Source: Undibacterium sp. 5I1 (GTDB taxonomy: Bacteria > Pseudomonadota > Gammaproteobacteria > Burkholderiales > Burkholderiaceae_D). From it: a stretch of 64,000 nucleotides of DNA. Shown one piece after another: positions 1 through 8,410 of this stretch. Numbering within the stretch: position 1 is the stretch's first letter; each line of letters starts with the position of its first letter. The position numbers were made by a program, and so were the translations under genes. The stretch is taken from contig NZ_JAVIWI010000001.1 of assembly GCF_034314085.1 (NCBI RefSeq), forward strand, positions 3,720,001 through 3,784,000. The letters run 5' to 3'. A model generated the notes under the pieces. The model was not told where the DNA came from. It saw nothing but the letters and a program-made list of their open reading frames with translations, and did no database searches.

Positions 1-617
1 CCGAGTTTTCTGACGTAATCAAAATTGTGGGGCGAGGCAGTAGTGATCACTTCGTAGCCAGCAGCAACCGCGAGCTGAATAGCATTACTTCCTACACTGG
101 TTGAGCCTCCCCAAACGAGTAGCGTTTTTGCTGTTCGTTTGGGAGTCACCGAGGGATGTTGTAGCGCCAGCTGGTCTTTTTCAAACAGAGCGCAGGCGGC
201 AGTCGATAGTCCTAAAGGAAGCACTGCAGCATCTTCGTAGGACATTTCCTCAGGGATTGGTGATGTCATGTGTTCGAGGACGATGGTGTATGTCTGAAAA
301 GCGCCTTCCGCCGCACTGTTTCGCTTTGGATCGCTTCCAACCGCATGAGCCAGCACGCGCTGACCCGGTTGGAAGCGGGTCACGTTTTTGCCCACCTCAA
401 CTACCTCTCCCGCTAAATCTGAGCCGAGAATAAACGGATATCTGATCCAGGAAAATACTAACTCGCCTGCACTTTGGAGTATCCAATCCAACGGATTGAT
501 GGCGATAGCCCGGTTCTTGACAACAATTTCGTTGTCTTTCGGTGGAGTGTACGGTGCAGGCTTTACATCAAGATTAGCTCGTTTCGTTGATATCCACGCA
601 GCGGTATTTGTCGTCAT
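1..617 (-). CDS. Zinc-binding-type alcohol dehydrogenase/quinone oxidoreductase family protein (3' end cut by window)
   Basis: The visible 205 residues are the N-terminal GroES-like domain plus the start of the Rossmann domain of a medium-chain reductase. The sequence shows the substrate-domain pattern NPLDW, the segment GSDLAGEVVEVG, and the nucleotide-binding loop WGGSTSVGSNAIQLA followed by TASPHNFDYV, which is typical of the NADPH-dependent, zinc-free quinone oxidoreductase-like branch. The start is the ATG at 617, preceded by GAGAG. The C-terminus lies outside the window. It is divergent from an AraC-type regulator with about 150 bp between starts, so it is probably that regulator's target. 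The substrate is unknown. Confidence 0.85.
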   Translation of the reverse strand, partial: MTTNTAAWISTKRANLDVKPAPYTPPKDNEIVVKNRAIAINPLDWILQSAGELVFSWIRYPFILGSDLAGEVVEVGKNVTRFQPGQRVLAHAVGSDPKRNSAAEGAFQTYTIVLEHMTSPIPEEMSYEDAAVLPLGLSTAACALFEKDQLALQHPSVTPKRTAKTLLVWGGSTSVGSNAIQLAVAAGYEVITTASPHNFDYVRKL

Positions 618-660
618 TTGAAACTCTCTGTGATTAATAGCGGTATCAGCCTGCATCAGT

Positions 661-678
661 CTATGCCGGGCTGCATAG
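661..678. promoter_or_regulatory. Inverted repeat CTATGC-N6-GCATAG, candidate operator
   Basis: Perfect 6-bp arms in the divergent promoter region between the reductase gene and the AraC gene. It may be an operator for the AraC protein or part of a promoter. No experimental analogue is known to me. Confidence 0.35.
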
Positions 679-687
679 GGCTTTGAT

Positions 688-710
688 AGACAAATGATAG
701 ATGCTTGTCT
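688..710. promoter_or_regulatory. Inverted repeat AGACAA-N11-TTGTCT, candidate operator
   Basis: Perfect 6-bp arms 23 bp end to end, 57 bp upstream of the likely AraC start. It overlaps an upstream in-frame ATG at 701, which argues against 701 being the real start codon. Its function is inferred from position only. Confidence 0.35.
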
Positions 711-766
711 TAAGACGATCCATGCTCTATAGTCTGAGTTATCTTTTCAATCGTCCGGGAATGACC

Positions 767-1699
767 ATGGATCCGCTCTCTGATGTTCTATCTTTGCTCA
801 AGCCACGCAGCTATATGTTCCGTGGACTGGATGCGGGCGGACAATGGTCGATACGGATTCCGGAACAGCAAGGTATCAAGTGTTATGCCGTACTTTCCGG
901 ACAGTGCACGCTGAGTGTTGAAGGCGTCGCGGAATCGATACCTCTCAAGCAGGGTGACTGCGTTTTATTACCGAAGGGGTATGCGGTTCGTCTTTGCAGT
1001 GATCCTAACTTGCTACCGGTTGATGCAGGAGAGGTGTTCCCCCTTGTACCTGAAGGCGATACTGTTACCGTTAATGGCGGAGGCGATTGCTACGGCTGGG
1101 GAGGGTTTTTCGAATTTACGGGTAGGCACGCTGGCCTGCTATTAGGAGCTTTGCCAGCAATCATCCACATACGAAAAGAGTCAGACAAAGAAGCACTACG
1201 CGGTTCGATAGAACAGATCATGCGGGAGCTAAGAGAGCCGCAACCGGGTGGCTTTTTGATTGCGCAACATCTTGCACACCTGATGCTGGTGCAGGCGCTG
1301 CGACTCTTCCTTGCTGAAGGATCGGAAGGATCGAGTGGCGGTGTGGGATGGCTTTATGCATTAACCGACAAGCAGATCAGCGCTGCTATCAACGAGATGC
1401 ATCGCCATCCGGCGCATAAATGGACCATACAAAGTCTGGCGGATCGCGTGCATATGTCCCGGTCGACCTTCGCGCTGAGATTTAAAAAGACAGTAGGCGA
1501 GTCGCCAATGGAGTATCTGACGCGATGGAGAATGCTACTTGCCGGAGATCGGTTACTGAATTCGAACGACTCGATCGCGGTAATTGCTCCCTCACTCGGC
1601 TATGAATCTGAGAGCGCGTTCAGCACCGCTTTCAAGCGTGTCATGCAATGCTCCCCTCGGGACTACAGCCGTAGTCAAAATATGAACAGCGGCATCTGA
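767..1699 (+). CDS. AraC family transcriptional regulator with N-terminal cupin domain
   Basis: About 310 residues. The N-terminal half is a cupin-type sensor (AraC-binding/cupin_6 pattern, with SIRIPEQQGIKCYAVLSGQC and GDCVLLPKGYAVRL). The C-terminal ~100 residues hold the double helix-turn-helix, with SLADRVHMSRSTFALRFKK and the second-helix signature IAVIAPSLGYESESAFSTAFKR. I prefer the ATG at 767 because GGGA at 757-760 is correctly spaced. An upstream ATG at 701 would add about 22 residues lying over a palindrome. It is divergent from the reductase gene at 617. Members of this subfamily usually sit beside and control a dehydrogenase or reductase, so that is the inferred role. Confidence 0.9.
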   Translation: MDPLSDVLSLLKPRSYMFRGLDAGGQWSIRIPEQQGIKCYAVLSGQCTLSVEGVAESIPLKQGDCVLLPKGYAVRLCSDPNLLPVDAGEVFPLVPEGDTVTVNGGGDCYGWGGFFEFTGRHAGLLLGALPAIIHIRKESDKEALRGSIEQIMRELREPQPGGFLIAQHLAHLMLVQALRLFLAEGSEGSSGGVGWLYALTDKQISAAINEMHRHPAHKWTIQSLADRVHMSRSTFALRFKKTVGESPMEYLTRWRMLLAGDRLLNSNDSIAVIAPSLGYESESAFSTAFKRVMQCSPRDYSRSQNMNSGI

Positions 1700-1739
1700 G
1701 CCGCTTCCGAATGCCTGGACACTCAGCAATAAAATAATC

Positions 1740-2195
1740 TCATCGATGCGGATGAACATGAGTATGTCCTACCAGTGAATATTTCTCTTTTTTGATGTCT
1801 ACCGGTACCACATGTACATTGCCATGCCGAACCCCGGTTTGTGAAATGATGGCATCAGCGCAGGCGCGCACCTCGGCCATTTTTCCTTTCAGCACGACGG
1901 TTTCTAAACAATTGTCATGATCCAGATGGATGTGCTGCGAGGCGATAGCAATATCGTGGTGCTCATGTTGCATGTGGGTTAGCCGATTGGCTAACTGGCG
2001 CTCATGATGGTCATAGACATAGCTGACGGTTGCCACGCACCATTTGGCTTTTCCGGTGGCGACATCGGCCTCACCCAATTCTTTACGCACGAGATCACGA
2101 AAAGCCTCAGAGCGGTTTAAATAGCCTCTGCTTTCTACCAACTGATCAAAAGCATCTGCCAGATCGTCATCGACTGAAATAGTTAAGCGTCGCAT
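1740..2195 (-). CDS. nikR: Nickel-responsive regulator NikR
   Basis: A 151-residue ribbon-helix-helix repressor with a C-terminal ACT-like nickel-binding domain. Residues 1-45 give the RHH DNA-binding part (RRLTISVDDDLADAFDQL). The high-affinity nickel site is intact: H77, H88, H90 and C96 correspond to H76, H87, H89 and C95 of the E. coli protein. The C-terminus is His-rich (HTHVHPHR). It lies 49 bp downstream of a TonB-dependent receptor gene on the same strand, so the two are probably co-transcribed. NikR represses nickel uptake genes when nickel is plentiful. Candidate sites are at 4371-4397 and 4613-4639. Confidence 0.96.
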   Translation of the reverse strand: MRRLTISVDDDLADAFDQLVESRGYLNRSEAFRDLVRKELGEADVATGKAKWCVATVSYVYDHHERQLANRLTHMQHEHHDIAIASQHIHLDHDNCLETVVLKGKMAEVRACADAIISQTGVRHGNVHVVPVDIKKEKYSLVGHTHVHPHR

Positions 2196-2244
2196 GGTGT
2201 TCCTTCATGATGAAAAATGGAATGGGGATGATGACGGATTCGGA

Positions 2245-4338
2245 TTAAAAATTATGTACTAAGCTCAACCGCATCGTACGAGGTTCCACCGGATGGAAAT
2301 GGACATCATTAACACCATCCGGTGATTCGCCCTTCAAGCGGGATTGGTAGTAATAATCGATGTCACTAGCTTGCTTGTCAAACAGGTTGAATACATCCAA
2401 TGTGAGTTTAGTTTTAGGTGATATTTTATAGCCGACGCGTGCATAGGCCAGTGTGGTGGACGACGAGCGTACGCTGTTATCTTCGACCAGCGGGCGTGGA
2501 CCAAAATAGCGTAGATCAAAGCCACCATACCAACGGCCCACATCGGTAACGGTCACGCCAAAGGAGGCCACCCGGTCGATAGAGCCAGGGATGTATGCAC
2601 CAACCGGATCGTACTGTGTGTAGCGTGCGCGGGACGCTGCCAAGTCCAGATCAAGCAACAACCATGGCGCGGCGATGTAATGATTATTCCATTCAATTCC
2701 TGTGCGTCGGCTGGCGCGGCTAGGCTCAGTTTCTCCGGCATCGCCAACGAACAAAAGTTCTGAATCGATATCCAGACGCCAAAGCGCCAGTGAGCTTTGC
2801 AGGCCCGGAATAATTTCAGTCCGCATGCCTAATTCACCACCCTTGGTTTTGACCAAAGGTGTCACTGGTGTTGATGCGCCGCCATCAGGTAAGCGTGTTT
2901 GCGTAGTCCCACGCGCATCATTGCTATGGAAGCCGCTGCCATAATTGGCGAAGTATTCAGTCTTATCCCATGGCCCAAAAATCAGCGATAGTTTGGGCGA
3001 GACGATATGATCGTTCACTTTGCCAGAGTCGCCTTGTATGCTGCTGTTCACATCAAAATGGTAGGCGTCGTAACGCACGCCAGCGATACTTCTCAACTTG
3101 GGCAGCCACTGTATGGTGTTCTCAGCATACAAGCCAGCGCTGGCTTCTTTTACCTCGTCTTGACGTATGGTGGAGATACGTTGTTGCGCGACGGTGTTGT
3201 AGATACCAACTGGCGATACATTATCGTAACGGGTTTGCAAACCCACTTTGTTACGCATATCCAGTCCGCCGATATTGCTAAACCAGCTCTGACTTACGTT
3301 AAAGCCCAGCATACGCCGGCGCTCGCTTTGATTGAACTGATCGCCGCCATCTGGATTGTCCAGAAAATAAGTGAAATTGCTGAACAGATCGAGCGAAGAT
3401 TGCACCGCGTAGGCATCCATTTCAAACAAAGAATCCTGAGTACGTTTACGCATGGAGTACGACAAACTATAGCGCGAGGTTTGCCCGCCATCGCTAGGAT
3501 CGATCGCGCCAAAACGGTCGATCAAGCCCGATTGCACAGCACGTAAGGGAACCTGATCAGTCGAGTTCCAGCTATTTTTATATGCCATCGCAGTAACATT
3601 AAAACCGTCATCTTGCGTGCCCTGGCTGTATCGTAATATTCCACTGTATTTACGAACATTTTCCGGCGTATCCCAAGGACCGTTGTTACGGTTTAATTCC
3701 AGACCATATAGCAGCGTGCCGTTTGCCACAGCGAGAGAATTTGCCAGCACGGCACGTTGATAACCGTAACTACCTAAAGATAGACTCGCAATCCCTTGTG
3801 GTAACTTATCTACCAGCCGGATATGTGCTGCGCCCGCCGAAGCAAAATCGCCTTCGTCGGCAAAATAAGGTCCCTTTTTATAATCGATGCGCTGCACCAG
3901 TTCGGGCATCAAAAAATTCAGGTCCGAATAGCCCTGACCATGTGCATGGCTACGCATATTCACTGGCATGCCATCCACATAGGTCGCAAAATCAGTACCG
4001 TGATCCAGATTAAAGCCGCGTAAAAAATATTGGTTTGCTTTGCCATCGCCGCTATGCTGAGTCACGATCATACCGGGTACAAATTCCAATAATTCGCCGG
4101 TGCGCAGCGCAGGCCGGCTACTGATCAGGTTAGCAGTAACCGAACCCTGACTGGCTGCGTTGGAAGTACCGATCGCATTATCGTAATTGCCCGCTACCGT
4201 GACGGTCTGGATAGCATCGCCATCTTTGCTATTTTTTGTATTATCAGCGTCCTTCGTAGCGCTCGTTTGAGCTTGTGTTGCTTGCACACAAAGTAGCGCA
4301 AGTGTAGTAAGGACGGCGATATTTTTCTTCTTTAGCAT
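2245..4338 (-). CDS. TonB-dependent receptor, probably for nickel or a nickel complex
   Basis: A 697-residue outer-membrane receptor. It has a signal peptide (MLKKKNIAVLTTLALLCVQA), a TonB-box-like stretch near residue 45 (IQTVTVAG), a plug domain up to about residue 170 with the segments ELLEFVPGMIVTQHSGDGKA and FLRGFNLDHGTDFATYVDGMPVN, and a beta-barrel ending in the terminal aromatic LSLVHNF. The plug-domain HGTDF and PVNMRSHAHGQGY segments are typical of a receptor subfamily with unassigned metal or siderophore ligands. Linkage to nikR and a NikR-type palindrome 33-59 bp before the start make nickel the best guess. No TonB or ExbBD genes are nearby. Confidence 0.9.
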   Translation of the reverse strand: MLKKKNIAVLTTLALLCVQATQAQTSATKDADNTKNSKDGDAIQTVTVAGNYDNAIGTSNAASQGSVTANLISSRPALRTGELLEFVPGMIVTQHSGDGKANQYFLRGFNLDHGTDFATYVDGMPVNMRSHAHGQGYSDLNFLMPELVQRIDYKKGPYFADEGDFASAGAAHIRLVDKLPQGIASLSLGSYGYQRAVLANSLAVANGTLLYGLELNRNNGPWDTPENVRKYSGILRYSQGTQDDGFNVTAMAYKNSWNSTDQVPLRAVQSGLIDRFGAIDPSDGGQTSRYSLSYSMRKRTQDSLFEMDAYAVQSSLDLFSNFTYFLDNPDGGDQFNQSERRRMLGFNVSQSWFSNIGGLDMRNKVGLQTRYDNVSPVGIYNTVAQQRISTIRQDEVKEASAGLYAENTIQWLPKLRSIAGVRYDAYHFDVNSSIQGDSGKVNDHIVSPKLSLIFGPWDKTEYFANYGSGFHSNDARGTTQTRLPDGGASTPVTPLVKTKGGELGMRTEIIPGLQSSLALWRLDIDSELLFVGDAGETEPSRASRRTGIEWNNHYIAAPWLLLDLDLAASRARYTQYDPVGAYIPGSIDRVASFGVTVTDVGRWYGGFDLRYFGPRPLVEDNSVRSSSTTLAYARVGYKISPKTKLTLDVFNLFDKQASDIDYYYQSRLKGESPDGVNDVHFHPVEPRTMRLSLVHNF

Positions 4339-4370
4339 GTGTTGCTCCCAATAATGGTTTTACGCTTTTT

Positions 4371-4397
4371 GTATGATAAAAAATTAAATAATCATAC
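4371..4397. promoter_or_regulatory. NikR-type operator upstream of the TonB-dependent receptor
   Basis: A perfect inverted repeat GTATGA-N15-TCATAC (GTATGAT and ATCATAC as extended arms). The E. coli nik operator is GTATGA-N16-TCATAC, so half-sites match exactly and the spacing differs by one base. It lies 33-59 bp upstream of the receptor start, overlapping where a promoter should be, as expected for repression. Confidence 0.75.
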
Positions 4398-4612
4398 GTT
4401 ATTTCAATTTTTCCGCAATTAGTAAAGATTTTTTCCGTATGAACGGGCTATTAGTTACTTAATAAAAATACTACAAATTCTATAACCCAGATACTCATAA
4501 ATCACATCGTCATACTTTTGCTATTTTCTTAATACGGCAAATAATCGTCATTGGATTCAATTAATTCAAAATACTTAGAAATTATAAATAGAGATGTAAA
4601 AGTTATTCTTTT

Positions 4613-4639
4613 GTATGAGGATTCTAATAATATTCATAC
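4613..4639. promoter_or_regulatory. Second NikR-type operator, upstream of the HNH-like gene
   Basis: A second perfect GTATGA-N15-TCATAC inverted repeat with the same spacing as the site at 4371. It lies about 100 bp upstream of the likely start of the rightward gene at 4738 and 275 bp upstream of the receptor. It could control the rightward gene, act as a distal site for the receptor by looping, or both. Confidence 0.65.
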
Positions 4640-4737
4640 GAAAATATGGCACTCATATTCAGACCGGTTTAACTAAATTTTTAAGCCTGACGAGGCCATC
4701 GATTATTGTCATCAATCCAAAAAAGGTGATTGGCTTC

Positions 4738-5721
4738 ATGGATGATCTTGATATTGCTGAAATTGGTCGCGTACTAGGCTACGACTTGTTCCAGTTCGGA
4801 AAACGACAGCTTTGCACCGATTGGCCGCAGACTGTGGTCGAAGGATTTTTGCATGCAACGTCGATAAATGTGGTTAAAAAACTAGGCAATCGATATATCA
4901 ACAAATATCTGCAATTACGCTTAAACGCATTGCGCCGACACAGAATTGTCGATCCACAAATTAACCCTGATTTGATTCAGCAGATTGACGTAGAGCAATG
5001 CCCGGTAACTCGACGCACACTTACGCATGGCGAGTTAAAAGATACCGATTGGTCGGTTGACCGCTTAAACAACGACGCAGCCTACGCACCGCATAATTTA
5101 GCGGTTGTGAGTACCTTGGCCAATCGTGCAAAAGCTGATCGCACTTACGAAGAGGTCTACGCCTTATCGCAACAGACAGATGCGGCCGATGGTCTGCAGC
5201 CGCAAGAATGGTTAAGACTGGCTGCTCTGATGCTGGGGCCTTGTTTTGCTACGCGTCCACGGCTAGCCCCAGTAATACCACTCACTGCACCGATACCAAA
5301 ACAAACCGTGCGTCTTACCATGCAACAAGTGCAATACGTCATGACGATCATGGCAAAGCGGTCTGCTGGCAAAAATGCCCTGCTTAAACATTTTAAGACT
5401 GTCTCTGACAACAACCAGGCCAGATTATGCTTACACCGGTTGGTAGATGCAGTACATCAGGGTTTGAAGCACGTTGAGTCGCCGTGGGACGTTTGGCTAC
5501 AGGCAGGTGTAATGGATGCCTTGTTAGCATGGCGACTAAGTTTAGACCTTAGGTCTTGGGCTATCGCAGGCCAAGTCTCTATGCAACTGGCTGGCGCACG
5601 ACCAGTAGAAAAGAACCGTTTGCAATCTTGGCAGTTGAAGACAAGCGGTTATTTTCCCTTCCCTAGCAATACAAGGAAAATCAAACCAGCAGCGAACGTA
5701 GGTAGTCAAAAGCAGTATTAA
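4738..5721 (+). CDS. Hypothetical protein with HNH-like motif, possibly nickel-regulated
   Basis: About 327 residues, not recognised as a named family. Residues ~88-97 read CPVTRRTLTHG and ~106-132 read SVDRLNNDAAY...HNLAVVSTLANRAK. These resemble the second half of HNH endonucleases (D-R, aromatic, N, and terminal N..K), although the usual CxxC and first His are not convincing. No signal peptide or membrane segment is seen. I chose ATG 4738 because AAGGTGAT lies just upstream; longer reading from 4615 would run over the palindrome at 4613-4639. The rest is helical and Leu/Ala-rich. The NikR-type site suggests nickel-dependent expression, which is unexplained for such a protein. Confidence 0.7.
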   Translation: MDDLDIAEIGRVLGYDLFQFGKRQLCTDWPQTVVEGFLHATSINVVKKLGNRYINKYLQLRLNALRRHRIVDPQINPDLIQQIDVEQCPVTRRTLTHGELKDTDWSVDRLNNDAAYAPHNLAVVSTLANRAKADRTYEEVYALSQQTDAADGLQPQEWLRLAALMLGPCFATRPRLAPVIPLTAPIPKQTVRLTMQQVQYVMTIMAKRSAGKNALLKHFKTVSDNNQARLCLHRLVDAVHQGLKHVESPWDVWLQAGVMDALLAWRLSLDLRSWAIAGQVSMQLAGARPVEKNRLQSWQLKTSGYFPFPSNTRKIKPAANVGSQKQY

Positions 5722-5746
5722 TAATGCCTAGCAAATAATTCTAAAA

Positions 5747-6487
5747 TCACATTTGCTTAAATTGATGCTGAAACGCCTGTGATACAGCTATCCATCCGGC
5801 ATCACCGTGGATACGCAAAGCTAAGCCGCCATCGACTCTTTGTACCGCATCAATTGCGGCGACATTCACAATCGCACTGCGTGAGATTTGCCAGAATTTT
5901 TCTGTATCCAATTGCAGTGCCAGGTCTTTAATCGGGGTGCGGATATGCGCTTCAAACTTGCTCGTAACCACGCAAGTGTATTTGGCATCTGCCCGAAAGC
6001 ACTGGACATCATTGATATTGATAAACCGTAGTTGTCCGCCACTGGAGGCTTGTATCCAGCGTAATTGGCTCAGTGGTTTGCGTTCTTCCAGCGCTGATAA
6101 ATCAGCAGGTTGCTGAGCTAGTCTGCCTTTTAGACGTTGTATACAAATTGCCAGACGTGCTAAATCTAAAGGCTTTAACAGGTAATCGACCGCACCTTGT
6201 TCAAATGCTTTTACCGCATAGTCATCAAATGCCGTCAAAAAAACTACATGAGACTTTTGCGCTGCCAGGCGCGCGACTTCAATCCCAGTCATGCCAGGCA
6301 TTTGTACATCTAAAAATGCGATATCAGGAGCAAGATCGCCCAGCAATTGTGCTGCTGCAATACCGTCTTGTGCTTCACCGACGATCACTAAATCCGGCCA
6401 TAGCTGGCTTAGCACTTGCCGTAGTTCTTGGCGTAAAACTGCCTCATCTTCGGCGAGTATGGCGCTTGGTTTGGATTGATGATTCAT
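5747..6487 (-). CDS. LytTR-family response regulator
   Basis: 246 residues. The receiver domain (1-125) has the phosphoacceptor D60 in AFLDVQMPG, the acidic cluster EDE at 13-15 and K106 in YLLKPLD. A LytTR DNA-binding domain follows (~145-245), with the conserved FRADAKYTCVVT and FWQISRSAIVNVAAI segments. It is the last gene of a three-gene minus-strand operon: periplasmic protein, sensor kinase, regulator. The system most resembles the BtsR/LytR/AlgR type. The stimulus is unknown. Confidence 0.93.
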   Translation of the reverse strand: MNHQSKPSAILAEDEAVLRQELRQVLSQLWPDLVIVGEAQDGIAAAQLLGDLAPDIAFLDVQMPGMTGIEVARLAAQKSHVVFLTAFDDYAVKAFEQGAVDYLLKPLDLARLAICIQRLKGRLAQQPADLSALEERKPLSQLRWIQASSGGQLRFININDVQCFRADAKYTCVVTSKFEAHIRTPIKDLALQLDTEKFWQISRSAIVNVAAIDAVQRVDGGLALRIHGDAGWIAVSQAFQHQFKQM

Positions 6488-6497
6488 GCAGTGATAG

Positions 6498-7622
6498 CTA
6501 ACTTAATCGGGTTGTTGTTGCGGGTATTGTGAAACGTGCTGTTACGCCAGTGGCTGATATTTTTTGCTTTATGCTGTCAATGTTGTTGCCAGTGCAGGGA
6601 TTGACTGCACGGTTATCATTAATACTGAGTTCAGCTTGTGCGCCAAATAGTGCTAGTAAGCGCTCTTGTAAGTTAATCAGGCCGATACCGTCACCCATTT
6701 CTGACTGAAAACCGGCACCATCATCTGTCACCTCAACTACCAGTTGGTCTGATTCGCAAACTGCCGATATAGATAGCCTGCCGCCACCCACTTGTGGTTC
6801 TATGCCATGTTTAATCGCGTTCTCTACCAGCGTCATGACCGCCAGCGGCGGTATCAGGCAGCGTTGTGCTTCTGCTGATGCAGTCACCGAAAATTGCAAG
6901 CGGTCGCCCATGCGGATTTTAATAATATCGAGGTAGGCCTGAGCGCGTTTTAACTCTTGTTTCAGCGTCGTTGTGTTGGCACGCAAGTCTGGCATTGCTG
7001 CCCGCAGATACGAGATCAGGTGATTCAACATGATCTCGGCAGAGTTAGCATCTTGCCGTATCAAGGCACGGGTATTCGCCAGGGTATTGTATAAAAAATG
7101 CGGTTCTATCTGTCCTTGTAGTGCAGCCAGACGGGATTCTAAAATCTGGCGCTCAAGCCGATGTTTTAACTGCTCGTCCGCTAATGCTAAATCAGCGCGG
7201 CGGCTTGCTTCCTGATTGATTTCTTTAGGCAGCAGATTGAATAAAATAAAACCAAATGCGACTACGGGCAGCAGCCAGTCTGGATGTGGGGTTTGCCGCG
7301 GGGGCCATAAGAGTTTTTGCAAACCGACACCAGCCGATAACGCTAAGTACGCAGCGATTAATAGTAAAGGCCAGCGCCATGACGGATTGTTAGAAAAGTC
7401 GAATTTTTGTATGCCCGATCTGGCGCTTTGAGTGATGACAAAGACGCTCAGTAAGCCTGTTGCATCAGCTAACCACGTATGACGCCAGCCAGAGAGGCAA
7501 CTGATCACGATCAAAATAAACGTTACGAATGATGGCAAGACAGGCCAATCAGATTTCAGCAGACTAGCCAGTTTGAACTTAGTAGCCGACCAAAGTCGGC
7601 TTTGATGATTAGCAAATATCAT
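6498..7622 (-). CDS. LytS/YehU-type sensor histidine kinase
   Basis: 374 residues. Four hydrophobic segments lie in the first ~135 residues (around 28-45, 52-66, 84-100 and 116-132). A coiled segment follows, then the His_kinase domain with LQGQIEPHFLYNTLANTRAL, phospho-accepting H175, and a HATPase_c domain with N-box VENAIKHGIEPQ and G-box DDGAGF and GDGIGLINLQERL. Its start overlaps the stop of the upstream periplasmic-protein gene by 4 nt (ATGA), indicating translational coupling. It is the partner of the LytTR regulator at 5747-6487. Confidence 0.93.
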   Translation of the reverse strand: MIFANHQSRLWSATKFKLASLLKSDWPVLPSFVTFILIVISCLSGWRHTWLADATGLLSVFVITQSARSGIQKFDFSNNPSWRWPLLLIAAYLALSAGVGLQKLLWPPRQTPHPDWLLPVVAFGFILFNLLPKEINQEASRRADLALADEQLKHRLERQILESRLAALQGQIEPHFLYNTLANTRALIRQDANSAEIMLNHLISYLRAAMPDLRANTTTLKQELKRAQAYLDIIKIRMGDRLQFSVTASAEAQRCLIPPLAVMTLVENAIKHGIEPQVGGGRLSISAVCESDQLVVEVTDDGAGFQSEMGDGIGLINLQERLLALFGAQAELSINDNRAVNPCTGNNIDSIKQKISATGVTARFTIPATTTRLS

Positions 7623-8233
7623 TCAGAGAAATTGAGATTTGTTGCCGATTGACTCATCGTACCCATGTGTACAAGTTGATCTAATCTACGCTTTTTTTCT
7701 TGCTCTTCTTTAGATGGCTGAATTGCTTCTTGCAATTTCACATCACGTATCCAAAGCTTACCTTGGCCTTTGATACCAGCACCGATTTGTAGTTGGGTTA
7801 AAGTTTTTCCAATGATCATTACAATTTTTTCAGTTTTCCAATCTTTAGCTTTTAAATCCGTCGATGTTGTTGAGCTATTTCCTTTATCCGTATCGCTACC
7901 TTCATTGGCATGCATAAAAATTTCGGCATTTGACGTTCCTTCACTAACTTTGTACTCTATTAAAAATTGTACTCTTTTGCCTTGCCACGGAGCCGCATCA
8001 ATGGTCTGGGTCAAGGCTACAAATTTGTCTTCAGCGTTATCTTTACTTTCGATCACCAGTGCTTTTTTATCTTTGCTACTTTCAGAAGGATCAATCCCCA
8101 CCAAGTAGTGGTCTTGATAACCGGCATTGACGTTCCAGGCTTTGGGTATGCCAAGTTGTACATCCCCAGCAAATGATAAGTTCATCGCGGCGGCGATCAG
8201 TGCTGCGGCCAGAATTGTTTTTCCGTATTTCAT
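7619..8233 (-). CDS. Secreted beta-sandwich-like protein, first gene of the LytTR operon
   Basis: 204 residues with a signal peptide (MKYGKTILAAALIAAAMNLSFA). The mature part contains FVALTQTIDAAPWQGKRVQF and, near residue 165, LWIRDVKLQEA. The same pattern (ISLAQEVDARPWRGKIVEI ... IWFANLEVHEV) occurs at the N-terminus of the S41 peptidase-like protein at 17770-19170, so this is a shared carbohydrate-binding-like sandwich domain. The C-terminus is charged and probably helical (SKEEQEKKRRLDQLV). Its 4-nt overlap with the kinase gene suggests it may be an accessory sensor or an output of the two-component system. The precise role is unknown. Confidence 0.8.
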   Translation of the reverse strand: MKYGKTILAAALIAAAMNLSFAGDVQLGIPKAWNVNAGYQDHYLVGIDPSESSKDKKALVIESKDNAEDKFVALTQTIDAAPWQGKRVQFLIEYKVSEGTSNAEIFMHANEGSDTDKGNSSTTSTDLKAKDWKTEKIVMIIGKTLTQLQIGAGIKGQGKLWIRDVKLQEAIQPSKEEQEKKRRLDQLVHMGTMSQSATNLNFSE

Positions 8234-8410
8234 TTGGTACTCCGAAGTAGTTGATAACGATGCTTATGCTATTCAGCGCACCATTGACTAACAAGACGGT
8301 TGCGATGGAGGATGGAATTTGGGTGACGGAGGCTGAGGATGTGTGCGACAAGCACGACAATCGATACCTACTTTACGCGACGTGCTGGGGCATAAGCTCA
8401 CTGAATCAGT

